Below, in pieces: positions 9,049-17,279 of a stretch of 64,000 nucleotides of DNA. Both the position numbers and the translations under genes were made by a program. The DNA comes from Luteimonas sp. MC1750 (GTDB lineage Bacteria; Pseudomonadota; Gammaproteobacteria; Xanthomonadales; Xanthomonadaceae), in contig NZ_CP067113.1 in NCBI RefSeq assembly GCF_016615955.1, positions 1,054,001 through 1,118,000 on the forward strand. The letters run 5' to 3'. A model generated the notes under the pieces. The model had not been told where the DNA came from, made no database searches, and worked only from the letters and a program-made list of their open reading frames with translations. Every line of letters begins with the position of its first letter. The stretch's first letter is position 1.

Positions 9049-9726
9049 ATGAGCGGATTGTTCTGGGGTGGAAGGATGACCACCGATGATACGGAAGAGC
9101 TTATTCATCTGTTCTATATGAATCAGCAAACCGAGCTAACCAATATCGAAACTGAGGGGCGCAACATGCGCCGCGAGGGTCGCGCTATTCACGAAGAGAA
9201 CGAAGCCAGGAGGCGGCGTCGCCGGCGTGAGAGCCTGGCACAAAAAGATCGGGAGGAGGTCCAAGCCGCGAACCCTGAAAAATACACCTCGTCCGCAATT
9301 GAGGAAGCCATCTGCGATGTAATCTGCCAGAACCTGCTATTGCAGATGGTAATCGATCCATCTAGCTCCGAATTTGAGAAGCAAGCGCAGCAGCTTGAGT
9401 CTGAGATCAAGCACCAGGACCTGTTTCAGGTCTATGTTGACAATGACTTCCTCAAGCGGTTGCGCGCGGTTGGGATCACTAGATACGATCGCCATTTGGC
9501 TTTTCGCCAAATGAGTGCGTCTGAACTGCAGCGGGCTAGAACGTTGGAAGAGGTGCTCTTCAATGCCATCTCGCAGGCACTCGCTATGAGTCAGGTTGCC
9601 CAGAAGTCTGATATCGGTTACGGATCCAGAATGCGAACACTTTCAGCCGAGGTTTCTGCTGATCCTGCTTTCAACAAACGGGTAAATGATCAGGTGGACC
9701 GATTGCTGGCCGATGCTGGTCTTTGA
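9049..9726 (+). CDS. Unknown charged coiled-coil protein
   Basis: The start at 9049 is chosen because GGGGGAAGGAA lies directly upstream. The 225-residue protein has a highly charged central stretch (about residues 40-80, many Arg and Glu, including RRRRRR-like runs) that should form a coiled coil. A helical C-terminal part follows. There are no membrane spans, cysteine clusters or enzyme motifs. The base composition is somewhat less GC-rich than its neighbours, which may indicate a separate origin. Confidence 0.55.
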   Translation: MSGLFWGGRMTTDDTEELIHLFYMNQQTELTNIETEGRNMRREGRAIHEENEARRRRRRRESLAQKDREEVQAANPEKYTSSAIEEAICDVICQNLLLQMVIDPSSSEFEKQAQQLESEIKHQDLFQVYVDNDFLKRLRAVGITRYDRHLAFRQMSASELQRARTLEEVLFNAISQALAMSQVAQKSDIGYGSRMRTLSAEVSADPAFNKRVNDQVDRLLADAGL

Positions 9727-9775
9727 TCCCGTCGTGGCTAAGCTGACACTCGTACTACGAGCACAGCGAAGCAGC

Positions 9776-10135
9776 ATGAGAAACCCCTTTCCCACGAAGA
9801 AGTCGCCGTTGACACGCCTGGGCAAGGTCATCGCCGCCGCGGAGCTGATCGAATTGGTGGCTTCGGGCCTGGGCGAGAAGGAAGCCAACGCGGAGATGCG
9901 ACAGCGAGTGGGATTGAACTGGGGGCTGCTGACTGCCTGCCAGTACCTGACCGGGCAGCAAGCCATGAGCTCTATTGCGGCCTTGCCAGACGACTGGTCA
10001 GTGGATGGGATCAGTAAGGCGCGAGTCCTGGCAGCCGCGGGGGTTGCCAACTACGTCTGCGCCAACCTGACCGGGGACGCAGTGGCCAGTGCAGGTATCC
10101 TCGTGAAGCAGTACAGGGAAGCGCAGCCCCTCTGA
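9776..10135 (+). CDS. Unknown 119-residue protein
   Basis: The frame is open from 9686, but that would overlap the previous gene. The internal ATG at 9776 (MRNPFPTKKSPLTRLG) follows an AGCGAAGCAGC region and gives a compact soluble protein with regular helices. No family is recognised. It precedes the helicase gene by 43 bases on the same strand and may share its transcript. Confidence 0.5.
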   Translation: MRNPFPTKKSPLTRLGKVIAAAELIELVASGLGEKEANAEMRQRVGLNWGLLTACQYLTGQQAMSSIAALPDDWSVDGISKARVLAAAGVANYVCANLTGDAVASAGILVKQYREAQPL

Positions 10136-10178
10136 GGAGGTAGCGCTGGGGGCAGGGAATGCGTGGGGCGGGGACGTA

Positions 10179-13001
10179 ATGGAATTTCTCGTAATTATCG
10201 GACTGCTGTGGCTCATCGGGGCGATCTTCGGAAAGAAGACGCCCCCGCCTGCTGTGCCCCCACCACGTCCTGCGCCGAAGCCGCCCGTCGATCCAGTGTT
10301 AGAGGCCCAGCGGAGGGCCAAGGAGAAACAAGAGGACGACGCCTTCCATGAGGCGCTGCAGCAGTGGCTGACAAGGGTTCGCAGCTTCACGGGCAGGAGC
10401 GCAGGTCCATTTGTGGCTCAACCTGCTCCACCTCAGCAGATCGTCGAGCAAGCGCTCAAACCAGTGCTGGGGCACTTTCTCCACGGAGGTCCTTGGCTCG
10501 CGAAGGGCGCAATACACCGCTTTTTGGCCGACAATCCCGCTCCCATCCATCCGAGCAAGTCCTGGAAGCACTTGGTTGGTCAGGTGTCGCCTGAGGAAAC
10601 CCTCCGTCCCCGTTTCGAGGCGCACAACCGACTCTGCCTTGACGCTAAGAAGAGGGTGCTCAAGGAGTTCTTCGACACGGTCGAGAAGAATCCGCTGACC
10701 GACGAACAGATCCATGCGTGTGTGTGCATGGATGACGCAGTTATGGTCGTAGCCGCTGCAGGCTCAGGTAAGACGTCGACCATGGTGGCAAAGACCGGCT
10801 ACGCCCTCAAAGAGGGGCTGGCAGCCCCTGAGCAAATTCTGCTCTTGGCATTCAACCGGGCAACAGCAGACGAGGTGGGCCAGCGCATCACCGAACAGCT
10901 GCGGGGCGTGCCCAATGTCAGCAAGGTGCGGTCGAACACCTTCCACGCCTTCGGCATCGAAGTCATCGGCAAGGCCACGGGAAAGAGGCCGTCCTTGGCC
11001 CCGTGGGTCAGCCCTGACAATCCGGGCGGGGACGTTCGCGAGGTCGGCGCAATCATCGACCAGCTGTGTGCCGGCGACCCCCAGTTCAAGAAAGACTGGG
11101 ATCTGTTCCGGATGGTCTATGGCCGGGACGTGGGCAAGTGGGGGCAGCGCCAAGAGCCTGAGGCCTATGGAGACGGGAAGCAGGGCTTCCTCACGGCCAA
11201 TGGAGACATCGTCAAGAGCAAGGAAGAGCGCACGATCTGCGACTGGCTGTTCTACAACGGAGTGGAGTACGAGTACGAGCGGGCGTACGAGCACGACACG
11301 GCCACCGAGTACCACCGCCAGTACTTCCCTGACTTTTACTACCCCCAGGCCAAGCTGTATCACGAGCATTTCGCGCTCAACGCCAAGGGGCAGCCGCCCA
11401 AGGAGTTCAAGGGCTATCTGTCTGGCGTTGAGTGGAAAAGACAGATCCACAAGGACAAGGGTACTGCCCTGATCGAGACCACCTCCCACTCGCTTTCTAC
11501 GGGGCGGTGGATTGCTCAGTTGGAGGCCGAGCTGACCCGATGCGGGGTCGTGCTGAACTTCGACCCCAATCGTGAGGCACCGGGTCTTCCACCTGTCTCA
11601 CAAGAAGAGTTGGCCCGTTCCTTCCGGGTCTTCCAGCAGCACGTCAAGAACAACAGCCTGACCCATGCTCAGCTTCATGCAGCCTTGGCCGAGCAGTCCG
11701 AGGAAGGCTTCGCCGCTCGTCTTCGCATGTACCTGTCCATCTATGAGCGTATCGCCAAGGAATGGGAGCGCCGGCTTCGGGCAGGCGGTTTCATTGACTT
11801 CGAAGACATGCTCATCCTGGCTGCAGAGCATGTGGAGTCGGGCCGCTACAAGAGCCCCTACACCATCATTCTGGCCGATGAATTCCAGGACAGCTCCCGG
11901 GCCCGAATTCGGCTGCTGAAAGCCCTGGCAGCCAATCCGGGCGTGCCAACGCATTTGTGCGTGGTGGGCGATGACTGGCAGGGCATCAACCGCTTTGCCG
12001 GCTCGGATATCTCGGTGATGACCGAGTTCGAGAAGACCTTCGAGCACTCCACCCGCCTGAGCTTGAACACGACCTTCCGCTGCCCCCAGCACCTGTGCGA
12101 TGTGTCCAGCCAGTTCATCCAGGCCAACCCTGCCCAGATCAAGAAGAAGGTCAAGACGACCAACCCCCTGACGAAAACACCACTGCTGGCCTTCGGCTTC
12201 CAGACCGAGGGGGCGATGATCGAGCACGTCCAGGCCCAGCTCGAGCTCATGGACTGGGCGATGAGGGCTGGCAAGCTCACCCCCGCCAAGGGCAGGCATA
12301 TGACCGTGATGCTGCTGGGCCGCTATCGGGATGACAGGCCAGTTGCGCTGGACCAGTGGAAGGCACGCTTCGCCAACACCATCCAGCTGGATTTCTATAC
12401 CGCACACGGTTCCAAGGGCTTGGAGGCCGAGTACGTCTTCGTGCTCAACGTCGTCCAGGGTACGCGAGGCTTCCCCAGCCAGATCCAAGATGACCCGGCG
12501 CTACAGCTGGCTATGCCCGTGCCGGATCCGTTCCCCTACGCAGAAGAACGCCGGCTGTTCTATGTGGCCATGACCCGCGCCCGCAAGCAGGTGCGGTTCT
12601 ACACCACCCTGGGCAAGCCTTCCCAGTTCCTCGTTGAGCTGGTCAAAGCAAAGCATCTGGAGATTGAGCCGGTGGACGGGGAGGCGGTAGACCCCTGTCC
12701 GCAGTGTGGCCAAGGGGTGCTGCAGCTGCGACCCGGACGGCATGGGGCGTTCTACGGCTGTTCTCGGTTCCCCGGCTGCGACTACACCCGGCGAGTGGCG
12801 GAGGGCGAGCAGGTCCGCCAGCTTCCAGCTGCCAGATCCCAGAGGATCACCCAGCCCGTTGAGGTTGGCGACCCTTGTCCCATCTGCCAAGAAGGGAGGA
12901 TCGAGAAGAAGAATGGTCGAACAGGGCCCTTCTACGGCTGCTCCCGCTACCGGCAAGGGTGTAAGGCCACTGGCAACATCAATCCTCGGGCGCGGGCATG
13001 A
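10179..13001 (+). CDS. UvrD-like helicase (helicase IV type) with two topoisomerase-type zinc fingers
   Basis: This 940-residue superfamily 1 helicase starts with a hydrophobic segment (residues 2-18, LVIIGLLWLIGAIFG). A Pro-rich linker and an N-terminal domain follow. Walker A is AAGSGKTST (near residue 192). Motif II is DEFQD (near 567), motif III VVGDDWQGINRF, motif V HGSKGLE and motif VI FYVAMTRARK. An insert around residues 350-430 resembles a nuclease-like fold (GVEYEYERAYEH). The C-terminus adds two four-cysteine fingers of topoisomerase I type (CPQCG...CSRFPGC, CPIC...CSRYRQGC). It probably unwinds DNA in repair; the membrane-like N-terminus is unusual. Confidence 0.9.
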   Translation: MEFLVIIGLLWLIGAIFGKKTPPPAVPPPRPAPKPPVDPVLEAQRRAKEKQEDDAFHEALQQWLTRVRSFTGRSAGPFVAQPAPPQQIVEQALKPVLGHFLHGGPWLAKGAIHRFLADNPAPIHPSKSWKHLVGQVSPEETLRPRFEAHNRLCLDAKKRVLKEFFDTVEKNPLTDEQIHACVCMDDAVMVVAAAGSGKTSTMVAKTGYALKEGLAAPEQILLLAFNRATADEVGQRITEQLRGVPNVSKVRSNTFHAFGIEVIGKATGKRPSLAPWVSPDNPGGDVREVGAIIDQLCAGDPQFKKDWDLFRMVYGRDVGKWGQRQEPEAYGDGKQGFLTANGDIVKSKEERTICDWLFYNGVEYEYERAYEHDTATEYHRQYFPDFYYPQAKLYHEHFALNAKGQPPKEFKGYLSGVEWKRQIHKDKGTALIETTSHSLSTGRWIAQLEAELTRCGVVLNFDPNREAPGLPPVSQEELARSFRVFQQHVKNNSLTHAQLHAALAEQSEEGFAARLRMYLSIYERIAKEWERRLRAGGFIDFEDMLILAAEHVESGRYKSPYTIILADEFQDSSRARIRLLKALAANPGVPTHLCVVGDDWQGINRFAGSDISVMTEFEKTFEHSTRLSLNTTFRCPQHLCDVSSQFIQANPAQIKKKVKTTNPLTKTPLLAFGFQTEGAMIEHVQAQLELMDWAMRAGKLTPAKGRHMTVMLLGRYRDDRPVALDQWKARFANTIQLDFYTAHGSKGLEAEYVFVLNVVQGTRGFPSQIQDDPALQLAMPVPDPFPYAEERRLFYVAMTRARKQVRFYTTLGKPSQFLVELVKAKHLEIEPVDGEAVDPCPQCGQGVLQLRPGRHGAFYGCSRFPGCDYTRRVAEGEQVRQLPAARSQRITQPVEVGDPCPICQEGRIEKKNGRTGPFYGCSRYRQGCKATGNINPRARA

Positions 13002-13591
13002 AAGAGACAGAGAGCGTGCCCTGGCAAGAGATGTCCATTCTTCGCTTGCTCTCGACGCTGGGCTGCGCAGCTGCTGCCTTCGCAGTTCTCGGTGTCATTA
13101 CAGGCACAGCCTTCCATGGATGGGAGTTCCTCCTGCTCCCTCTGATCGCGTGGTTCGCCTTCGGTATGGTGATGGGGTTGGGTGCGTTTGCGACTCTCAC
13201 CAGCTACTACGTTCTGGAGCTCTTGCTGTTCTGGATGGAGGAAGCGACTCGCCATGCGGTATATAAATTTCTGCGTTGGGCTGTTCTGCTGGTTGGCCTG
13301 GGCTACATGCTTTTCATAGGCGTGCTAGCAATCGTGGATGGTGTTCAGAACAACAGGTTCGTGCCGGCAGAAGTTCACTTCAAGCAATGCATGACACCGC
13401 AGACGAAGACGGTCAGAGAGTCCTACAAAACCTGCGCAGACGGCTGGGCCTCCTCTTCCATTGGCCGAAGCGGGGCCTGTTCGCACCACGGGGGTGTTGT
13501 AGAACGCTGGGTTGAGCGGAAAAAGACGTACCAGCCACATAGCGAGGCGTACTGCCGAAAGAATTCGCTCGAGCGTTCTTGGATTGATTGA
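12998..13591 (+). CDS. Membrane protein with DUF3761-like C-terminus
   Basis: The ATG overlaps the helicase stop by 4 bases. Three membrane spans are predicted by eye (about residues 15-38, 43-78 and 87-112). The C-terminal soluble part contains DGWASSSIGRSGACSHHGGV, which matches the SxSxGRxGACSxHGGV signature of DUF3761-like domains. That domain is often exported and of unknown role. The fused membrane part is unusual. It may be co-transcribed with the helicase but no shared function is evident. Confidence 0.65.
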   Translation: MKETESVPWQEMSILRLLSTLGCAAAAFAVLGVITGTAFHGWEFLLLPLIAWFAFGMVMGLGAFATLTSYYVLELLLFWMEEATRHAVYKFLRWAVLLVGLGYMLFIGVLAIVDGVQNNRFVPAEVHFKQCMTPQTKTVRESYKTCADGWASSSIGRSGACSHHGGVVERWVERKKTYQPHSEAYCRKNSLERSWID

Positions 13592-13649
13592 GAACCGTCC
13601 AGGGGCTGCTGGGTGCGGCCGTCCTTGGGAAGGTAGTCCCTGCTGCGAT

Positions 13650-14732
13650 TTAGCCGCAGCTGTCGCTCATCACTTCCCATTCGTTCCAATGCCACTGCCC
13701 CGCAGGCTCCGGGCATGTTGCTGTGCGGCGGCGAACGATCAGGCCCGACTGACCCGCGGGGCAGGGCAAGGAGTTGTCCAGCTCGTCGGCAGGCGCAGTA
13801 CACAGCGGTGCACAGGTGTTGGACACTTCCATCCAGTCGCTCCATGTCGGCGAGCCCGTGCTGACAGGACACGTGGACTCTCGTTCTTCAGTGATAGCCC
13901 CGAGCTGCCTTGGTGGGCACGCGCTGGTGCGTCGCTGCGGGCTGTGAACCGCTTTGGCACAGGCCGGCAAGCACGTTCTGACCACACTCCAGGGCCCCCA
14001 CTGGGCGGCACCGGCAGGAGAAGGACACGAAGCAGTTCTGCTCGATGTGATCGTGCCCACATAGCCCATGGGGCAGGCCTCTGTGTGGACTTGGGTGGCA
14101 GGCGTTGGAACCTGACAGGCAGGTGTGGGTAGCGGGCCGCCGGGAAGGGCAGGCCCACCTGGGGAGGGCGGTCCACCACCGACAAAATCCCGCGCCACCG
14201 TCAGCACCACGGTCGACTCGACCTTCTGACCACATTCACTGGCCAAGACAGACTCCAAGAGTCTGCCCGAAGGGTCCAGCACGTCCTGGGAATTGACCGA
14301 TATGGAGTCATAGCCATAGCTGCTGGCCCGGCTGACGAAGCCCCGGCACGACCGCGCTGGGACATCGGTGAAGGTCAGTGTCATACCCCGGCCTTCCTGG
14401 TCATCGATCCGCGCCGGATCAATGAGCAACCGCCCTCCAAAAGCCGTGGTGATGACCGGCTCAACCCGCGGCCCTGATGTGTCGCTGCCAGGTGGAAGTA
14501 GGCCTTCGGCAACTACTCGGCCGTTGGATATGCCCACGAAGCTGGGGGCGGAGACATAGGCCCGCATGATCGAGTCAGTCAGATCCAAGGCCTGCGTGGC
14601 AGCTTTGTGGGCTTGGAAGCTCCCAGAAACCGATCGATAGAAAGCGAAGACACCCGCAACGACAAAGGCCCCCACCGCCAGTGCGATGATCGACTCGAGA
14701 AGACCAAACCCTTTGCTGTGTCGCTGGCGCAT
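13650..14732 (-). CDS. Type IV pilin-like protein with three Cys-rich C-terminal repeats
   Basis: Residues 1-7 form a short basic leader. Prepilin peptidase should cut at G8|F9 (GFGLLESIIAL), leaving the conserved Glu at mature position 5 (E13), followed by a hydrophobic helix to about residue 32. The pilin body runs to about residue 185. A Gly/Pro linker leads to three repeats of about 40-45 residues with the pattern CPxGxxGxIxxxRxxxCPxPxGxxxWxxWxxxxxxC. The architecture resembles PilV-like minor pilins or tip adhesins of plasmid thin pili. No shufflon recombinase is nearby. Confidence 0.82.
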   Translation of the reverse strand: MRQRHSKGFGLLESIIALAVGAFVVAGVFAFYRSVSGSFQAHKAATQALDLTDSIMRAYVSAPSFVGISNGRVVAEGLLPPGSDTSGPRVEPVITTAFGGRLLIDPARIDDQEGRGMTLTFTDVPARSCRGFVSRASSYGYDSISVNSQDVLDPSGRLLESVLASECGQKVESTVVLTVARDFVGGGPPSPGGPALPGGPLPTPACQVPTPATQVHTEACPMGYVGTITSSRTASCPSPAGAAQWGPWSVVRTCLPACAKAVHSPQRRTSACPPRQLGAITEERESTCPVSTGSPTWSDWMEVSNTCAPLCTAPADELDNSLPCPAGQSGLIVRRRTATCPEPAGQWHWNEWEVMSDSCG

Positions 14733-14809
14733 AGAAAAGAACCTTATTGGATCTCTTCCAGGGTATGGCGACGACCGGATTTGTCGACCGGAAGACCGGC
14801 CTACGTCAA

Positions 14810-14974
14810 CTAATTCGCAGGCGCAGGCTTTGTCTTGGTAAGGCTCGCCAGGAAGACTTCGACCTGCTGCTGGAAGTAATCTCTCGGTTCACGAGTCCTG
14901 GGCGTGCGAGCTTTACCCTTGGACTTCCTCAGGCTACTTGCGACATTGCGTTCGAAGACGTTTGTTTTACTCAT
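14810..14974 (-). CDS. Small basic protein (54 residues)
   Basis: This short gene starts at ATG 14974 and ends at 14810. The product begins MSKTNVFERNVASSLRKSKG and is strongly basic (many Lys and Arg) with a C-terminal amphipathic helix. It has no known motif; a nucleic-acid-binding or regulatory role is possible. It lies between a 139-residue unknown gene (8-base gap) and the pilin gene on the same strand. Its coding sequence carries a variant of the dispersed GAGTCCTGGGCTTG repeat (14893-14907). Confidence 0.5.
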   Translation of the reverse strand: MSKTNVFERNVASSLRKSKGKARTPRTREPRDYFQQQVEVFLASLTKTKPAPAN

Positions 14975-14982
14975 GACGGTTT

Positions 14983-15402
14983 TCACATGAAGGGAAGGGA
15001 GGGGGTGGTTCGGATCGGCTTACCCCGGACACACTGGGCGATCTTTGAAAGCGCTCCCCTGCGGTGCGTCATGGCAGCAACCATCTGCTCGACCAACAGT
15101 TCAAGGCGTTCGAATACTTCTCTCTCCCAATCATCCTGCAAAAGTACTGGCCTGGGCGCATATCGGATGTCATCTAATTCAACGGCCAGGTCAGTATCAT
15201 TCTCAGCAATCCGTTGAAGAACGGCCCTCGTAACAACGGACTTGCCAATAGCAGGCCGTCGGTGATCGACGGCAAGAGGACGGCAGGACAGCACCAACCC
15301 CGAGCGGGACACACGTTGGTCGAGCTGGTCTTGGCTCAGTTGATGCCATCGGTAGGGGTTCAAGTTGGCGAGGTTCTGCAAGTCTTGGAGGGAAAGGCCC
15401 AT
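14983..15402 (-). CDS. Unknown 139-residue protein
   Basis: The ATG at 15402 is preferred to GTG 15405 because GAGGGAGG lies 7 bases upstream, within the end of the previous gene. The protein (MGLSLQDLQNLANLNPYRWHQ...) is soluble and helical with several Arg-rich stretches and a likely N-terminal helix-turn-helix-like start. No family is recognised. It is translation-coupled to the DUF7768-like gene upstream and followed by the 54-residue gene. Confidence 0.6.
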   Translation of the reverse strand: MGLSLQDLQNLANLNPYRWHQLSQDQLDQRVSRSGLVLSCRPLAVDHRRPAIGKSVVTRAVLQRIAENDTDLAVELDDIRYAPRPVLLQDDWEREVFERLELLVEQMVAAMTHRRGALSKIAQCVRGKPIRTTPSLPFM

Positions 15403-15794
15403 CACGCAGCCTCCCTCATTGCAGCAACGAACGCTGGCAACTGGCGGTACTCAACCGGCCGGCCCTCTCGCTGGGCGCGCTCAATCCCGTAGGCCATCCC
15501 CGATGAAATGCCCAAGTCGGTGTACACGACGGTGGCGTCGGCAAAGCAGCCCCATGCCAGGCCTGCGTCAATTCCCAGGACTCGTTCTTCGGGTACGTTG
15601 TCGTCGATAACGCCAGGCTGGGTGTACAGCAGGTGGCTGGCCAAGGGTGCCTCACCGCGCAGCAGGCAATCTTTCAGTGCCGCCCTGGCATATGACTCGT
15701 TGCGAGGAACGTCGCCTGCAAAAGGCGACTCGATGATGACGCGGCGGTACTGCTTCTCTTCGGAGATTTGAGGGACGATAGTGATATGGGACAT
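15402..15794 (-). CDS. DUF7768-like protein (phage/plasmid type)
   Basis: The start is the ATG at 15794 (MSHITIV), 30 bases below the -10 hexamer of a TTGCCA promoter element; there is no Shine-Dalgarno and the leader reads ACATCCACACATG. The 130-residue protein carries VIIESPFAGDV, RGEAPLASHLLYTQPGV and GIDAGLAWG, the pattern of the DUF7768 family seen in phages. The fold appears related to nucleoside 2-deoxyribosyltransferase-like Rossmann proteins. A role in nucleotide or DNA modification is possible but not shown. Confidence 0.72.
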   Translation of the reverse strand: MSHITIVPQISEEKQYRRVIIESPFAGDVPRNESYARAALKDCLLRGEAPLASHLLYTQPGVIDDNVPEERVLGIDAGLAWGCFADATVVYTDLGISSGMAYGIERAQREGRPVEYRQLPAFVAAMREAA

Positions 15795-15823
15795 GTGTGG
15801 ATGTAGTTGTTGATGTACATCCG

Positions 15824-15851
15824 AAGGTATTAGAAGAGTTGGTTTTGGCAA
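15824..15851 (-). promoter_or_regulatory. TTGCCA-N16 promoter element (copy 1)
   Basis: On the minus strand GGTTGCCAAAACCA gives a -35-like TTGCCA (15851-15846), followed by a 16-bp spacer and TACCTT (15829-15824). CTGCGA and CGCAG boxes lie upstream. It precedes the DUF7768-like gene. Confidence 0.7.
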
Positions 15852-15886
15852 CCTTTGAACTGCGGGAGATTTCGCAGTTCTATAGA

Positions 15887-16102
15887 TCAGAAGGAAGTCC
15901 CAGACTTGAAACAACTCCGGGCGTTGTCGGGAGGACAGCTGGTGCGCTCATTTTCGTAGCCAGAGCCGGGGTTGAACGCAGAAGCCAGGATATGGATCGC
16001 AGCGATGAAAACGAAAACCCACGCAGCTACTCGCCTCTCTTTTCGCTGTATTGAATGCTCCTGGCCGTCGTCAATGATGTATCCGATACGAGGTCTCTTC
16101 AT
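15887..16102 (-). CDS. Small single-pass membrane protein
   Basis: The ATG at 16102 lies 10 bases below the stop of the upstream gene, preceded by GAGAG. The 71-residue product has a short cytoplasmic start, one membrane span (about residues 26-43, VAAWVFVFIAAIHILASAF) and a short Cys-containing tail. No family is recognised. It probably shares the transcript that starts at the 16716-16743 element. Confidence 0.5.
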   Translation of the reverse strand: MKRPRIGYIIDDGQEHSIQRKERRVAAWVFVFIAAIHILASAFNPGSGYENERTSCPPDNARSCFKSGTSF

Positions 16103-16112
16103 GGCGTATCTC

Positions 16113-16688
16113 TCACATCAACGGCTGGTTTGAGCGGTCTGGGCCCCTTTGCGCACCCTCGTCCTCGGCCGCAAGTCTGTGCCCAACCGCGATGGCACCC
16201 AGCGCATTACGCCGGTTCAGATATAGCAACTCTCGCAACTGATCGGACAACGCCTTGGCTGCTGGGGTTAAATGATCACTGGCATCCGATAGATGTACCT
16301 CAATAAATTGGATGCAGTCCATCGGCAGAGCGTCCTCACCGACAAGCAGAATGAGATTTTGAAGTATGCGGATCCCAAACAGAGGGTCAAAGCAAAGCCA
16401 TTTTAAACCCGTGAGATGCAATTGGACGGGATCTTGAGAGTTGGTGTCATCAAGCACTTGGAGCCGCTCACCAAGTGCTTGGAGCCGCTCACAATCCTTC
16501 CTAATCCGCCGATTGAGAAACCTCCCCAGGATCGGAGAAGGGTGGCGACGATATGCCGAGAACAGCACCAGGTGGTAGCCCAGAGAAACGATGCGGGCGA
16601 TCCTGGTTGAGTGGTTGGCTTTCACCGCGCTAGTCGTACCGAGGATTTCGATGTATTTGGAGATGTCCTTGATTGCGTGGCGGTCCAT
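16113..16688 (-). CDS. Unknown 191-residue protein under the plasmid regulon
   Basis: I start at ATG 16688 (MDRHAIKDISKYIEILG) because it lies 27 bases below the TTGCCA-N16 promoter element. An upstream in-frame ATG at 16763 would precede that promoter. The protein is soluble with several Leu/Arg-rich helices and one LDDTNSQDPVQLHLTGLKWLCFD stretch. No family is recognised. It lies just downstream of the first ankyrin operon but has its own promoter. Confidence 0.6.
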   Translation of the reverse strand: MDRHAIKDISKYIEILGTTSAVKANHSTRIARIVSLGYHLVLFSAYRRHPSPILGRFLNRRIRKDCERLQALGERLQVLDDTNSQDPVQLHLTGLKWLCFDPLFGIRILQNLILLVGEDALPMDCIQFIEVHLSDASDHLTPAAKALSDQLRELLYLNRRNALGAIAVGHRLAAEDEGAQRGPDRSNQPLM

Positions 16689-16715
16689 AAATATATCCTT
16701 GGTTGAGATACATCC

Positions 16716-16743
16716 AAGGTACGAGAAGAGTTGGCTTTGGCAA
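16716..16743 (-). promoter_or_regulatory. TTGCCA-N16 promoter element (copy 2)
   Basis: The minus strand reads GGTTGCCAAAGCCA with TTGCCA at 16743-16738, a 16-bp spacer and TACCTT at 16721-16716. AACTGCGAGTGG lies about 25 bp upstream. It drives the 191-residue gene at 16688. It is almost identical to copy 1 over the spacer (CCAACTCTTCT). Confidence 0.72.
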
Positions 16744-16772
16744 CCTATGAACTGCCCCACCACTCGCAGTTT

Positions 16773-17279
16773 TTACATCATGAAGCTCGACCGCCTACGC
16801 TCCAGGGCCTGCTCCGGAGTGGCTAAGTCCTCCTCCGGCCGACCCTTCTCCGATAAGCGCTTGAGTTCCTGACGTCGGCCCGCCACTTCGATGAGCTGGC
16901 GAATTTCCTCGCCGATGCTCATGAAGTTCTGATGGGTGGTGGCTTTATCTGCGGCCGTTATGCCCGAGTGGCTACGCACACTGACATCGGCACCTGCCTC
17001 AATGAGCACCTGGCAAACGTCCTTGTGGTGGTTGAAAGCCGCAGGGTGGAGTGGGGTGCTTCCACTGGCATCTCGGGCATCGACATCGGCCCCGCGGTTG
17101 AGCAACAGAGCGCAGATATCGGCATACCCGTACTTGGCCGCACCATGCAAAGCGGTGTTGTGGCCTTCTTCTGTGTGAGCGTTGACGTCGGCTCCACCGT
17201 CGAGAAGTTCTCGGCAAAGCTCTGTGTCCCCACCGGCTGCGGCCCTGTACAGGGGCAGGGCGTCGTTGAAGTCTTTCAC
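16773..17279 (-). CDS. Ankyrin-repeat protein, last gene of ankyrin operon 1
   Basis: The GTG start at 17279 overlaps the previous gene's stop; its Shine-Dalgarno (GGGAGG) is inside that gene. The 168 residues hold about three ankyrin repeats (residues 5-100, with GGADVNAH, NTALHGAAKYGY, GSTPLHPAAF, GADVSVRS). A helical linker follows. The tail is a degenerate form of the shared one: DLATPEQALERRRSSFMM. As the last gene it needs no downstream Shine-Dalgarno, and the YGR part is lost here. The product is likely a protein-binding effector or regulator. Confidence 0.85.
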   Translation of the reverse strand: MKDFNDALPLYRAAAGGDTELCRELLDGGADVNAHTEEGHNTALHGAAKYGYADICALLLNRGADVDARDASGSTPLHPAAFNHHKDVCQVLIEAGADVSVRSHSGITAADKATTHQNFMSIGEEIRQLIEVAGRRQELKRLSEKGRPEEDLATPEQALERRRSSFMM

